Part shown: positions 33,701 to 41,381 of the stretch, piece after piece
Layout: every line of letters starts with the position of its first letter
Numbering within the stretch: position 1 is the first letter of the stretch
NCBI GenBank assembly: GCA_025352225.1
Contig: JANXTT010000018.1
Coordinates: 1 to 43,587, forward strand
Length of the DNA: 43,587 nucleotides
From: Mucilaginibacter sp.
GTDB lineage: Bacteria > Bacteroidota > Bacteroidia > Sphingobacteriales > Sphingobacteriaceae
Direction: 5' to 3'
Made by a program: the position numbers and the translations under genes
Notes under the pieces: generated by a model
What the model saw: only the letters and a program-made list of their open reading frames with translations
The model's database searches: none
Told to the model about the DNA's origin: nothing

Positions 33701-34328
33701 CTGTCAAATCCATAGTAGAAAGCCCCTGATATATCTGTCCCTTTTGTAAAGTAACAGTGAAAGGAACACCAGCAGCAGCATTATTCAATAACATTGCTGC
33801 TGGTGTTATTTGTACTGTGGTACTATCAGAGATAGCAACAACCATAAATGCCGAATAGGCAGGTTTGGCAAGCGAAGCATTTGAAATTTGAGTATAGTTA
33901 AGCGAATAATAATCGTTGGATAATGTATTTACAGGCAATAATAAAGTTGCTCCCGAAACAGAGTTGGCATAAATATGAGCATAAACTGCAATTGGATTGA
34001 TACTTACAATATGAATGCCCTTTGTTGTTATTCCATTAGTATTACCTAAAAAAGCGCTTGTCGGCACTGAAAACGTAGTTATAACATTTGGCACTACTTT
34101 TACCGATTGATTAAAAGCATTATCTGCCGAACTTATCGTTACCGTAGTTAAAACATCGCAAGCAATATAAAGATTCATTTGTGAGCCACTTGTTCCAGTG
34201 ATGCCATTAACGTGATCCATATAACCTGTCCAAAACTCGGTGCCGATATTAGAATTGCCCGACTGAGCCCATACCTTATTATAAGAGATAGTACAAATAA
34301 TTATTATAAAAAGTAGTTTAATTTTCAA
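30798..34328 (-). CDS. Large secreted PKD-repeat protein with T9SS type B sorting domain
   Basis: The protein has 1176 residues. A signal peptide (about 1-21) is followed by an IgGFc-binding-like region (NIGTEFWTGYMDH onward, to about 450). Five PKD-like repeats follow (WDFGNN, WDFGNGDTS, WNFGDSGTS, WDFGDR, MDFGDGTP each with a following V.LTV strand). Residues 1092-1176 are the gliding-motility-type C-terminal domain (NTFTPNGDRINDTW; VYDRNGAVVF; GGTYYYII), the type B signal for secretion through the type IX system. It should be exported across the outer membrane and displayed or released; adhesion is likely, the ligand unknown. Transcribed alone with a -7 box at 34425. Confidence 0.87.
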   Translation of the reverse strand: MKIKLLFIIIICTISYNKVWAQSGNSNIGTEFWTGYMDHVNGITGTSGSQMNLYIACDVLTTVTISSADNAFNQSVKVVPNVITTFSVPTSAFLGNTNGITTKGIHIVSINPIAVYAHIYANSVSGATLLLPVNTLSNDYYSLNYTQISNASLAKPAYSAFMVVAISDSTTVQITPAAMLLNNAAAGVPFTVTLQKGQIYQGLSTMDLTGTHISSISTATTGCKRIAVFSGSSKILIGTPNVTSDNLFQQVYPTPSWGRNYITVPLKNRNYDVFRIVVSDTLANVSLNGKALSKLNLINKFYYQFDSQSTNIITADKPIQVVQYAVTQGNNINGVTNTQKTDVGDPEMIYINPLEQNIDHVTLYSPYEYLILNSYINVVIPTAAAPSFLLDGKAPPGGFIPVPGNTSYSYGQFNVANTTHNISANAGFNAIAYGFGQAESYGYAAGTNVKNLNEYVQFIKTATNSATVTGCTAQGIKPQVILPYQTTNIIWDFGNNTAPVTQANPIYKDTVHRNSQVLYVYDYNKLVAYPKAGIYSIKVTVVDPINTLCGSNEEVDFTYTIADPPVAKFTSRDSICLTDTIGFKDLTDASAIPIRSWHWDFGNGDTSAVQNPLYTYLKQGAFTVTLTVTGTSVCSSSISKIVYVRAPAVVGFKVVPPICESPLTVSFTDTSKVSQGKITSWFWNFGDSGTSILQNPTHTFASSASFPVTLTVISDKGCITSISKTIAVNFSPKVDFNIPDVCLHDTYAQFIANVSIADKSALTCVWDFGDRLTNIYIGNPNTATGNTATHKYGSTGNYNVRLTVTAANGCIKDTVKQVTVNGSSPKAAFTVPNSSDLCSNKDVVFVNKADVPGFGNGKVTNFVMDFGDGTPPKTFRLDSGQMFTYKYLIQYTAIKTYKVLMTAYSGLTCLDTVSHYINLLPVPKTTFNLPSKICRNANSLILASLVTQQISGPPATPNFLVDNVASAGGVFNPSVERVGTHTITCYNVVKATQCADTIIKTIIVEPVAAISAGQGQIILAGGQTKLKATSSSGNNLTYSWSPSKGLSDANILNPIAAPLVDTKYTLTITSTTDSVSCPVSDTVTVKVLLAPIIPNTFTPNGDRINDTWQIKYLDSYPGCTVNVYDRNGAVVFSSIGYGIPWDGRFNNINLPGGTYYYIIDPKNGRSKISGSITIIR

Positions 34329-34721
34329 CAGTTATATAATCTATTAGTAACTAATGTGAGTTGGGGATAAAAAATGGTTTATTAAAGAGTTCAAAGGAAC
34401 GGTTATTTTACATAATCAATGCCCCAAAGATAAAATTATTGAAATTTTGTTAAACTAATGGTAATGGCTTGATAAAGAATTTGATCCGTATGTTAAATAT
34501 GGTTGATAATGGGAGTAATCACCAATATGATTATACTGCAACCAATGAGACGACAATTAGCTGAAGGGGGGTGTTTGACGGACTCATTTACTAATCGGAA
34601 CACTTTGTTATTACGTAAATTAATTTTATGATATAACCAAATACGCGGCTCGATTGAACCAACTGTATAAAAATTTCAGCATGATGGATTTACTTTTATT
34701 TATCTAAATTTAATCGTGGAA
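34329..34721. other. Divergent intergenic region between PKD protein and kptA
   Basis: These 393 bp carry the -7 box of the PKD-protein gene and AT-rich DNA. No gene, tRNA or repeat is evident; a 21-codon open frame starting in the middle looks like chance. No clear -7 box precedes kptA. Confidence 0.5.
34425..34432 (-). promoter_or_regulatory. -7 box (TATCTTTG) of the PKD-protein gene
   Basis: On the minus strand TATCTTTG fits TAnnTTTG, giving a leader of about 90 bases to the ATG at 34328. The upstream GTTT at 19 bases is only a partial -33 match. Confidence 0.4.
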
Positions 34722-35270
34722 ATGAACGAAAAAAAAACAACCGCTATCAGTAAATTTTTGAGCTTGGTGTTAAGGCACCAACCACAGTTGATTGGCATTA
34801 AACTGGACGAGCAAGGCTGGGTAAATGTAGATGAACTATTAAAACAGGCTAATGCCCATGGTCACAACTTAGATGTGGAGCTATTAAATCATGTGGTTGA
34901 AACTAATAGTAAAAAACGCTTTGCCTTTGATGATCCCCGGCAGAAGATTCGTGCCAGTCAAGGGCACTCGGTTGATGTTGAATTAGGTTATGCGGCACAA
35001 ACGCCGCCGGAAATACTTTATCATGGTACGGGCGAAAAATCGGTGGACGCTATTGAGCAAAGTGGCCTTGAAAAACGGAACCGTCATCATGTACATTTAA
35101 GCCAGGATATTGAAACAGCGATACAGGTAGGAAGCAGGCACGGCAAGCCAGCAGTATTTAATGTGCTCGCAGGCGAAATGCATAAAAGTGGGTATGTGTT
35201 TTATCTGTCTGAAAATAAGGTTTGGCTTACTGATATGGTACCTGCTCAGTTTTTAAAATTGGTTCGATAA
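34722..35270 (+). CDS. kptA: RNA 2'-phosphotransferase KptA/Tpt1
   Basis: The protein has 182 residues from ATG 34722 (a GTG two codons earlier is in frame). The N-terminal winged helix has SKFLSLVLRHQP with Arg18-His19, and the NAD-binding half has IRASQGHSV (Arg77), LYHGT (99-103), HVHLS (123-127) and VFYLSENKVWLT. The family transfers an internal 2'-phosphate of RNA to NAD+, releasing nicotinamide and ADP-ribose 1'',2''-cyclic phosphate. In bacteria, which lack the eukaryotic tRNA-splicing route, the natural substrate is unclear. It converges on the NAD-salvage operon. Confidence 0.9.
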   Translation: MNEKKTTAISKFLSLVLRHQPQLIGIKLDEQGWVNVDELLKQANAHGHNLDVELLNHVVETNSKKRFAFDDPRQKIRASQGHSVDVELGYAAQTPPEILYHGTGEKSVDAIEQSGLEKRNRHHVHLSQDIETAIQVGSRHGKPAVFNVLAGEMHKSGYVFYLSENKVWLTDMVPAQFLKLVR

Positions 35271-35287
35271 ATAAAAAAAGCTTTCAA

Positions 35288-35443
35288 ATGTATAGCAATA
35301 AGATCAGGCCCGAATGGATACCTTCCGGATACAAGGATAAACCTCATAACAATTCAATTGTTGAAAGATCAGAGATTAAGCACACTTTATATTGCAAAAT
35401 AGTTTTATCTAAATATGGTTTTAAGCGTCGGTGCATTAAATAG
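35288..35443 (+). CDS. Candidate 51-residue small protein downstream of kptA
   Basis: An ATG 17 bases after the kptA stop opens 51 codons (MYSNKIRPEWIPSGYKDKPH...YGFKRRCIK, basic) that fill the gap and overlap the 3' end of the convergent PRPP-synthetase-like gene by 8 bases. Composition looks protein-like with Trp, Tyr, Cys and a Lys/Arg-rich end, but I do not recognise it and no promoter is seen. Co-translation with kptA is possible. A 15-base palindrome (35348-35362) lies inside it. Confidence 0.3.
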   Translation: MYSNKIRPEWIPSGYKDKPHNNSIVERSEIKHTLYCKIVLSKYGFKRRCIK

Positions 35444-36341
35444 CCTCACAAATCAACCCAGCTAAACTTCTGACTTCTACAAAGTCGTCATTAATATATT
35501 GAGTGTTTACGTGTGAGTCTGTACAGATCAGTTTTTTAATGAGTCCTGATTTTTTTAGCTTGTTGATCCCATCATTCACAAATAGTCCGTGGGTAGTAAT
35601 TACATAAATATCACCGGCACCGGCATTTTTATAGGTTTGGGCCGCGTTGATGATGCTGCCACCGGAGCGGATTATGTCATCATAAATAATAACGGTTTTA
35701 CCCGCTACATCCGCGTTAATGGCACTTACCTCGGTATGATCTCCTTTTAGGCGGCGCTTCAGGATAAAGGCGGCGTTTACACCCAGATCGTTAGCTAATG
35801 ACTCTACCCATTTGGCCCGCCCGGCATCAGTGCTGGCCATTACAAAGTTATCGCCACCATATTTAAGCGCTGCTTTAATTACAATATCCTTGCAGTACAC
35901 ATGTACCGGGTACAAATCGTGTTCAAAATAATACTGAATGCCTTCGGAATGCAGATCGAACAGTAAAACCTTATTGCCACGATTTGACTTTGGAATAGAC
36001 GACAGCAGCCGTGCGCGGGTTTTGGCCGTTACAATTTCTCCGCTTAACACCGCCCGCTCCATGGTAGAATAGCCAAAGTACGGGATTACAAGCGTTAACG
36101 AATTAGCTCCGTAACTTACTAGGGATGATGCCAAATCATACAATTCTAAAGTAGTACTGTCATTTACAGTGCCCCCAATTAGTATAACGTTCCGGTTCTC
36201 TATCTGGGATATGATCCGTTGGTAGCGCTCACCATCGGTAAAATAGCTTACTTCCAATTCGCCTTTTTCAAAATCGCCGCCAGCCAGCACCTTTTCGGCC
36301 AGGTATTCGTAGCCTTTTATGGCAAATAGTAATTTCTTCAT
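35436..36341 (-). CDS. Ribose-phosphate pyrophosphokinase-like protein (divergent)
   Basis: The protein has 301 residues with the overall Prs fold and key catalytic elements: TDGERY (35-40), IPYFGYSTMER (86-96), FDLHSEGIQYYF (metal His131), the flexible-loop KRR (195-197) and YDDIIRSGGSI (220-230). The last motif is the ribose-5-phosphate loop; canonical enzymes read DDMIDTGGT, so Asp-Thr is replaced by Arg225-Ser226 and Thr by Ser229. It is shorter than the usual 310-320 residues. It is the sixth gene of the NAD operon (4-base overlap with nadR), so either it supplies PRPP to NadV or it acts on another ribosyl substrate such as ADP-ribose. Confidence 0.8.
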   Translation of the reverse strand: MKKLLFAIKGYEYLAEKVLAGGDFEKGELEVSYFTDGERYQRIISQIENRNVILIGGTVNDSTTLELYDLASSLVSYGANSLTLVIPYFGYSTMERAVLSGEIVTAKTRARLLSSIPKSNRGNKVLLFDLHSEGIQYYFEHDLYPVHVYCKDIVIKAALKYGGDNFVMASTDAGRAKWVESLANDLGVNAAFILKRRLKGDHTEVSAINADVAGKTVIIYDDIIRSGGSIINAAQTYKNAGAGDIYVITTHGLFVNDGINKLKKSGLIKKLICTDSHVNTQYINDDFVEVRSLAGLICEAI

Positions 36342-37333
36342 GTTGTTGATTTATGATTTGTAATGAGCTTGGAAATTTCCGAAACGGCCTGCTCAAACCT
36401 GCTTTGCCAATTTCCCGATATTTCCACCAATTTAATTTGATGATCAGTTAATACCTCCCGGTGAGATCGGTCAAGTAAATCCCTGTCCATTTTACTTAAC
36501 CGGGTGCCGTCCTGATAATAAGGAGCATCGTTATTTAAGTAAAAGTATGAATCAGCCTTATTTGTACGGTAAATATGATTCTCAACCGGAAGTTCCCTAT
36601 CAAAAGTAAATCTAGCGTACGATTTTGTGATATGAATATCGGTATCAATAATTATCAAAGGGCTATCACCCAAAATGGCCTCGTTTATTCTCTTAGCATG
36701 TTTATTGGCTACCAAATGCAAATCCTCATAAGTAAATTTGGTTGAATCTGGAATTAACTCCCTGCCCGCTTCTAATACATAACTACAATTAAAGTGTTTA
36801 GCAAGCTGCTCTGTCAGGGTTGTCTTCCCGGTTGATTCAGTCCCTAAAATGGCCACCTTAATAGCGAAATAAGGTTTGACAGCAGCAGGCAGATAATGCC
36901 AGTTAGCGAATAGATCATTCCTGATTATGGATGCAGAAATAGGGTGTCGTCCTTTAGTCAGATCAAAAGCAATATGGTGTATATCCATAAAATCGGCAAC
37001 TAACTCACCATAAGGTTCAGAGGTAATCAGGAGGTTGTAATTAGGATAATGCTTTTTAAATTCAACCGACCAAATTTCTGAAACGTTTGCAGATGTCTCG
37101 GAAGTATTGGGCAATAGCCTGTTATCATAATGAAGCACTTTTACCTCTATATTTTTGACACCTGCAAAAGTGCTTTCAATCCAGCCTTTTCTTACATCGC
37201 CGGAGATGTTTTCTTCATTATCGCAGCAAACCAATACCGATAAAAAATCGCACTGAGTGAGTGCGAAGCTGATCATAGCTTCGTGGCCTTTGTGAAAAGG
37301 CAAAAACTTTCCAAATACAAATGCCTTAATCAT
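36338..37333 (-). CDS. nadR: NadR-type NMN adenylyltransferase / ribosylnicotinamide kinase
   Basis: The protein has 331 residues. The N-terminal adenylyltransferase domain has GKFLPFHKGH (HxGH, 14-17) and the ISASIIR segment (132-138); the C-terminal kinase domain has the Walker A GTESTGKT (164-171). There is no N-terminal helix-turn-helix, unlike E. coli NadR, so it is an enzyme only. It phosphorylates nicotinamide riboside to NMN and adenylates NMN to NAD+. It overlaps pnuC by 8 bases and prs-like by 4, fitting tight co-translation. The classic PnuC-NadR pair allows uptake driven by phosphorylation. Confidence 0.9.
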   Translation of the reverse strand: MIKAFVFGKFLPFHKGHEAMISFALTQCDFLSVLVCCDNEENISGDVRKGWIESTFAGVKNIEVKVLHYDNRLLPNTSETSANVSEIWSVEFKKHYPNYNLLITSEPYGELVADFMDIHHIAFDLTKGRHPISASIIRNDLFANWHYLPAAVKPYFAIKVAILGTESTGKTTLTEQLAKHFNCSYVLEAGRELIPDSTKFTYEDLHLVANKHAKRINEAILGDSPLIIIDTDIHITKSYARFTFDRELPVENHIYRTNKADSYFYLNNDAPYYQDGTRLSKMDRDLLDRSHREVLTDHQIKLVEISGNWQSRFEQAVSEISKLITNHKSTT

Positions 37334-37958
37334 TAGCCAATTGTTTTTTCCAGTGATACAAGCCGTATGACGCTAATCCAAGAAAGATCAAATATTCCAG
37401 AGATAGAAAATAAACCCCCTTTTTGAAGTACAATACCACACAAATGGCATCTACCAAGATCCATAAATGCCAGTTTTCAATTTTCTTTTTGGCCAATAAT
37501 ACTGTAGCAATTACACTTAACACCATCACCAAAGAATCGGTAAAAGGATAGGCCGCTGCTACCTTGAAATAACCAGGCAGATATAAGTGAATGTTTTTAA
37601 TGAGAAAACCGCTTAGAAGCGAACCAACGATAATTCCAACAACGGTCCCCCACCTTACTTTTGTGTCAATAACTGCGATTTTGTTTTCAACCGTTGTGGT
37701 ATTCCAGTTATACCAGCCATAAATAGTGACTACAAAAAAATAGACCTGCAAAAACATATCGGCATACAGATGCACCTGGAAAAACAGGCTAAAAAGAAAT
37801 ACCTCGTTAACAATACCGGTGCTCCATGTTAAAATGTTAGCCCTTGATGCAAAATAAACCGAGATGAGGCCAAATAATGTTCCTATTAATTCAACATAAC
37901 TAATGGGATAACCTATAACGGTAAAAGCTGTATTTGCTATTTCAAAAAAACGCATCAA
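37326..37958 (-). CDS. pnuC: PnuC-family nicotinamide riboside transporter
   Basis: The protein has 210 residues with about seven membrane segments. The family fingerprint ILTWSTGIVNEVFLFSLFFQVHLYADM (39-65) followed by QVYFFVVTIYGWYNW is clear. PnuC mediates facilitated diffusion of nicotinamide riboside across the inner membrane. It overlaps the TonB receptor gene by 4 bases (ATGA) and nadR by 8. The first two Met codons are both possible starts (MMRFFE). Thiamine-type (PnuT) or riboflavin-type members look similar, but the NAD context decides for nicotinamide riboside. Confidence 0.9.
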   Translation of the reverse strand: MMRFFEIANTAFTVIGYPISYVELIGTLFGLISVYFASRANILTWSTGIVNEVFLFSLFFQVHLYADMFLQVYFFVVTIYGWYNWNTTTVENKIAVIDTKVRWGTVVGIIVGSLLSGFLIKNIHLYLPGYFKVAAAYPFTDSLVMVLSVIATVLLAKKKIENWHLWILVDAICVVLYFKKGVYFLSLEYLIFLGLASYGLYHWKKQLAND

Positions 37959-39949
37959 AAAGCATATTTTACCGAGGTATAAAAATTTGTTGGCGATTGT
38001 ACAAAGTACTTTTTAGTACCATCAATTTCAACATAGCCGTTATTAAAATATTTGGTGTTGGTAATGTTGTTTACGAAAATAGCAAATTGAAAGCCTTTGA
38101 TTTCATATTGTGACCTTGCGTTTAAAATTACGTATTGATTAACCTGAGCGGTATTGGCAAAATTAATAAACGATCGGTCTTGATACCGGGCTGATAACCC
38201 TATTAAATAACTTTTCCGGCTATAATTTACTTCTTGGTTAATAATAATCGGCGGTGTTAATACGGGCGTGAATGTTTGTATTTGCTCCTTGATTTGGTTG
38301 TAATTGTACGACGAATTATTAATAAGACGAATGTTGCCATTAATTTTAAAGTTGATATTGAGTTCAGCCCCTGTTCTGTAACTGCGGTCTACTTCATTGG
38401 TAAGAGCTAAACCGTTAGGCCCTAATTGCCCGTTAAGTACAATCTCATTGTTAAAACTCATATAATAAAAATTCACATTCAGGTTAATCTTTCCTGATTG
38501 ATGCCGCAGTCCCAGTTCGTGATCTACAACGTATTCTGGGTTGGTATTGGCAATAATAGCGTGGGCTTGACCATCGGCAAGTAAGTTATCATTGCTCTCA
38601 AACATGTCATTCCGTGTAGGCTCGCGGCCAGTTTTGCCGATGCTGTAATAAAGAGTGGAATGATTATTAACCTCAAAACTTAAACCTGCTTTAGGATTAA
38701 TAAAGTACCAGTTCAACTTACTTAAAGGTACATCGCCATGATAATCAAATGAGGCATAACGTGCTTGGACATCCGCAAAAAACGTTAACTTACTAATAGT
38801 GTAGTCGGCCTTGGTAAAAACACTAAGTTCTTTTTTGTAGCCAGTATTTTCATATAGTTCGCCGTGTGTTTTTTCGCTCCCGATATGTCGCCTTTCATAG
38901 ATATTGCCATGGATGCTAGTTGTCAAGTTAAATAAACTTTTAGAAAAAGTATAGTTACTGAATATGCCTATGAAATTTGATCGAAAGGCATAATTATACA
39001 ACTCATTGGTTGATGGCAGGCCTAAAAAACTGTTCATGTTAAAATCGTAGTTACCGTTAAGGAAGATATAATAAACACTTGATTGCACAGTTGATACATT
39101 ATTAAGATGCCATGAATGTTGAAGTTGTATTAAAGTCTGGGTAAAATTATCTCTTTCATTCTCGTTGGTATTTGTTCTCCTGTCCTTATCAATCAATGCT
39201 TCGGAAACTCCTAGCCAGGCCAGCTGATTTTGCTGATGACCAATTAACGCGTTTATTTTAAAAGTCGATCTGTCATAAATTAAAATACTGCTCATAAAAA
39301 CCGATTGCGAGTTATTTGAAGAATTGTATTTGTATCCGTCTGAATATACTTGGGAAGCCCTTGTATAAAACGCCTTGTTGTTTTTTATCCCGGTGTTAAA
39401 CTCGCCAAATACCCGGTGGCTATTGAACGATCCGTATCCCAAACCAATAGTGGTATAGGTCGAATCGTAAAGATTGGGCGAAAATAGTTGGATGCTGCCA
39501 CCATAACTTGCCACGCCGTTTTTACTTGTTCCGATACCGCGTTGAACTTGGATTTTACTTAGCGAATTCATAATATCAGGATAGTTTGAAAAATAAGCAC
39601 CCTGATCTTCCGGCTCATTTAGCGGAATACCATCTAAAGATATGTTTATCCTGGTTTGATCAATCCCGCGCATTCTGAAATAAGAATACCCCTGCGTACT
39701 TCCCGCATCAGAGTATACGGTAATTGAAGGCGTCTCTAAAAGTAAGTAAGAAGGTTCCTGCCCAGTTGATTTTGCTTTCAGATCTTTTCCGCTTATATTT
39801 TGAAATGTAACAGGCGTTAACTTATCAGCCTGGTATGTTACCACCACTTCCTTTATCAGATGCGTTGTATCGTATTTTAAACTAGCCTGCGCTTTAAGTT
39901 GCCCAGGAGCAAATAGCAGGATAATAAATAGAATAGCGTTTTTTAACAT
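37955..39949 (-). CDS. TonB-dependent outer-membrane receptor, likely for an NAD precursor
   Basis: The protein has 664 residues with a signal peptide (about 1-20, ending LKAQ). The plug (VVVTYQADKLTPVTFQNISGKDL; YFRMRGIDQTRINISLDGIPLNEPEDQG; IQVQRGIGTSKNGVASYGGSIQLFSP) is followed by a 22-strand-type barrel ending in the aromatic TSVKYAF. The N-terminal CarboxypepD_reg domain of SusC-type receptors is absent, so it is a vitamin/siderophore-type receptor. Being translated in the middle of the nadM-nadV-pnuC-nadR operon, it most likely imports a pyridine nucleotide precursor such as nicotinamide riboside or mononucleotide. This is inferred from context. Confidence 0.85.
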   Translation of the reverse strand: MLKNAILFIILLFAPGQLKAQASLKYDTTHLIKEVVVTYQADKLTPVTFQNISGKDLKAKSTGQEPSYLLLETPSITVYSDAGSTQGYSYFRMRGIDQTRINISLDGIPLNEPEDQGAYFSNYPDIMNSLSKIQVQRGIGTSKNGVASYGGSIQLFSPNLYDSTYTTIGLGYGSFNSHRVFGEFNTGIKNNKAFYTRASQVYSDGYKYNSSNNSQSVFMSSILIYDRSTFKINALIGHQQNQLAWLGVSEALIDKDRRTNTNENERDNFTQTLIQLQHSWHLNNVSTVQSSVYYIFLNGNYDFNMNSFLGLPSTNELYNYAFRSNFIGIFSNYTFSKSLFNLTTSIHGNIYERRHIGSEKTHGELYENTGYKKELSVFTKADYTISKLTFFADVQARYASFDYHGDVPLSKLNWYFINPKAGLSFEVNNHSTLYYSIGKTGREPTRNDMFESNDNLLADGQAHAIIANTNPEYVVDHELGLRHQSGKINLNVNFYYMSFNNEIVLNGQLGPNGLALTNEVDRSYRTGAELNINFKINGNIRLINNSSYNYNQIKEQIQTFTPVLTPPIIINQEVNYSRKSYLIGLSARYQDRSFINFANTAQVNQYVILNARSQYEIKGFQFAIFVNNITNTKYFNNGYVEIDGTKKYFVQSPTNFYTSVKYAF

Positions 39950-39955
39950 AACAGT

Positions 39956-41377
39956 TTAGGCATTTTGATTTGCATTGGCTTTCACCTGTTCAAATGTAAT
40001 AGTATTTACCAGTTCGCCATTTTCAAAAACGGTGCGCAGCTCATCACCTAATTCTAAATGTTCCTGATGATTTACTGTTTTAAGTATGCCATTTATTTTC
40101 ACCAGTTTTAAACGGCCGCCCTTGCTCTTTTTAAAGCTTGGGGTTATGTTACCTTGGGCATCCATCTCGGTTGGGCTTTTCTCTACAGCTATTTCACTCC
40201 CATTGATAACCGCGCTGCTGCATTTAAGGGCGAATTTCTGTGTATCACGATCAATTTTTTGTAGCAAGGCACCACCCATGCCCAATACCAGATTTTCGGC
40301 ACTGATGCCGTTTGCTTTTAAAGCATTGTAAATGTTGATGATCTCGGCGTAGTTTACCCCATCGCCCTGTATTACCCTTATTTGTGGGGGCAGTACTTTG
40401 TAACCCTTGGCATTGGTGGTAAAGCCAAAAGTTTCAAACAATATCTCAAATATTTTGAGCAGCGTCATGATAGGGTCGCCGCTATCGGGGCGGATAACCA
40501 AGGTGCCTTCGCGGTTTAGAATTTCATCGCGCAACTCGCCGCCCCAGTATTCTTTACAGGCTTTAAAAATATTAAAACTATCAGATACGCAGGCAATAAT
40601 ACCACTAGGGAAACTGCGCAGTATGTGCTTAAAAATTTCCAGCTCGCCTTCGCGGCCTAGTAAGGTACAAATGCTATGTTCCGTTGCCGGGATGCTTAAA
40701 CCGTATACCTTTTGGGCATCGTAATAGTTAATGGCCATGCCGCTGCCGGCCAGATTATCGCTGCCGCTGAAATTGATCAAATGGGCTGCACCTCCAATTT
40801 TAGCACTCTCTACACTGCTTACCCCACGAAAGCCAAAATCATTAAGCACAAAATCTACCCCTGCTTCGGCACCTTCGGTTGCTGTTTCGTTGTAAAACCG
40901 GGTAACTACTATCCTGATCTGGTTGCTTAGCGTTGCTACCGTACAGGGGTACCATACCTGCATTAACAGGGTTTCTAAAAAGTTGGTGATCCAGTAACAT
41001 TCCGGGTCGGTGTTTTCGATGGTCATCAACACGTTGCTGGTTGGTACAGCAGTACCCTCAGCAACCGCCTTAATTTTTACCGGCAGATTGCCGTTGTATT
41101 TATCTAAAATGTATTGGAATTTGGTTTTGTCGAACACATCATCACGCCCAAAAACCTGCTGTAAAAAATCGTCGGCCTCGTCCAGGTCTTGTTGGGTAAA
41201 TGCTGGCCCTTGCAGGTATTCTTTCAGGAAATACTGTAGTCCGAAAAAGATGGTTTCGTTAAACATCCCGCCGCGGCTTTCCAGGTAGCTGTAAATTTGT
41301 GTAGTGCCTGGGTAGTAAAATTTATGGTGAGCGTATTTGTAGGCATCAGCCAAGAGGATCAAATTTTCGCGTTTCAT
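39956..41377 (-). CDS. nadV: Nicotinamide phosphoribosyltransferase (NamPRT, NadV)
   Basis: The protein has 473 residues, similar to human NAMPT. Conserved residues are seen at DAYKYAHH (Tyr13), NDFGFRGVSSVES (Phe181-Phe183, Arg184), SGSDN (Asp207, the residue that contacts the amide and favours nicotinamide over nicotinate in NAMPT), ATEHS (His234, catalytic) and RPDSGDP (Arg296, Asp298). It makes NMN from nicotinamide and PRPP. It starts 4 bases after the NadM-Nudix gene, and the operon carries a PRPP-synthetase-like gene that could supply its cosubstrate. Confidence 0.93.
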   Translation of the reverse strand: MKRENLILLADAYKYAHHKFYYPGTTQIYSYLESRGGMFNETIFFGLQYFLKEYLQGPAFTQQDLDEADDFLQQVFGRDDVFDKTKFQYILDKYNGNLPVKIKAVAEGTAVPTSNVLMTIENTDPECYWITNFLETLLMQVWYPCTVATLSNQIRIVVTRFYNETATEGAEAGVDFVLNDFGFRGVSSVESAKIGGAAHLINFSGSDNLAGSGMAINYYDAQKVYGLSIPATEHSICTLLGREGELEIFKHILRSFPSGIIACVSDSFNIFKACKEYWGGELRDEILNREGTLVIRPDSGDPIMTLLKIFEILFETFGFTTNAKGYKVLPPQIRVIQGDGVNYAEIINIYNALKANGISAENLVLGMGGALLQKIDRDTQKFALKCSSAVINGSEIAVEKSPTEMDAQGNITPSFKKSKGGRLKLVKINGILKTVNHQEHLELGDELRTVFENGELVNTITFEQVKANANQNA

Positions 41378-41381
41378 AGTA

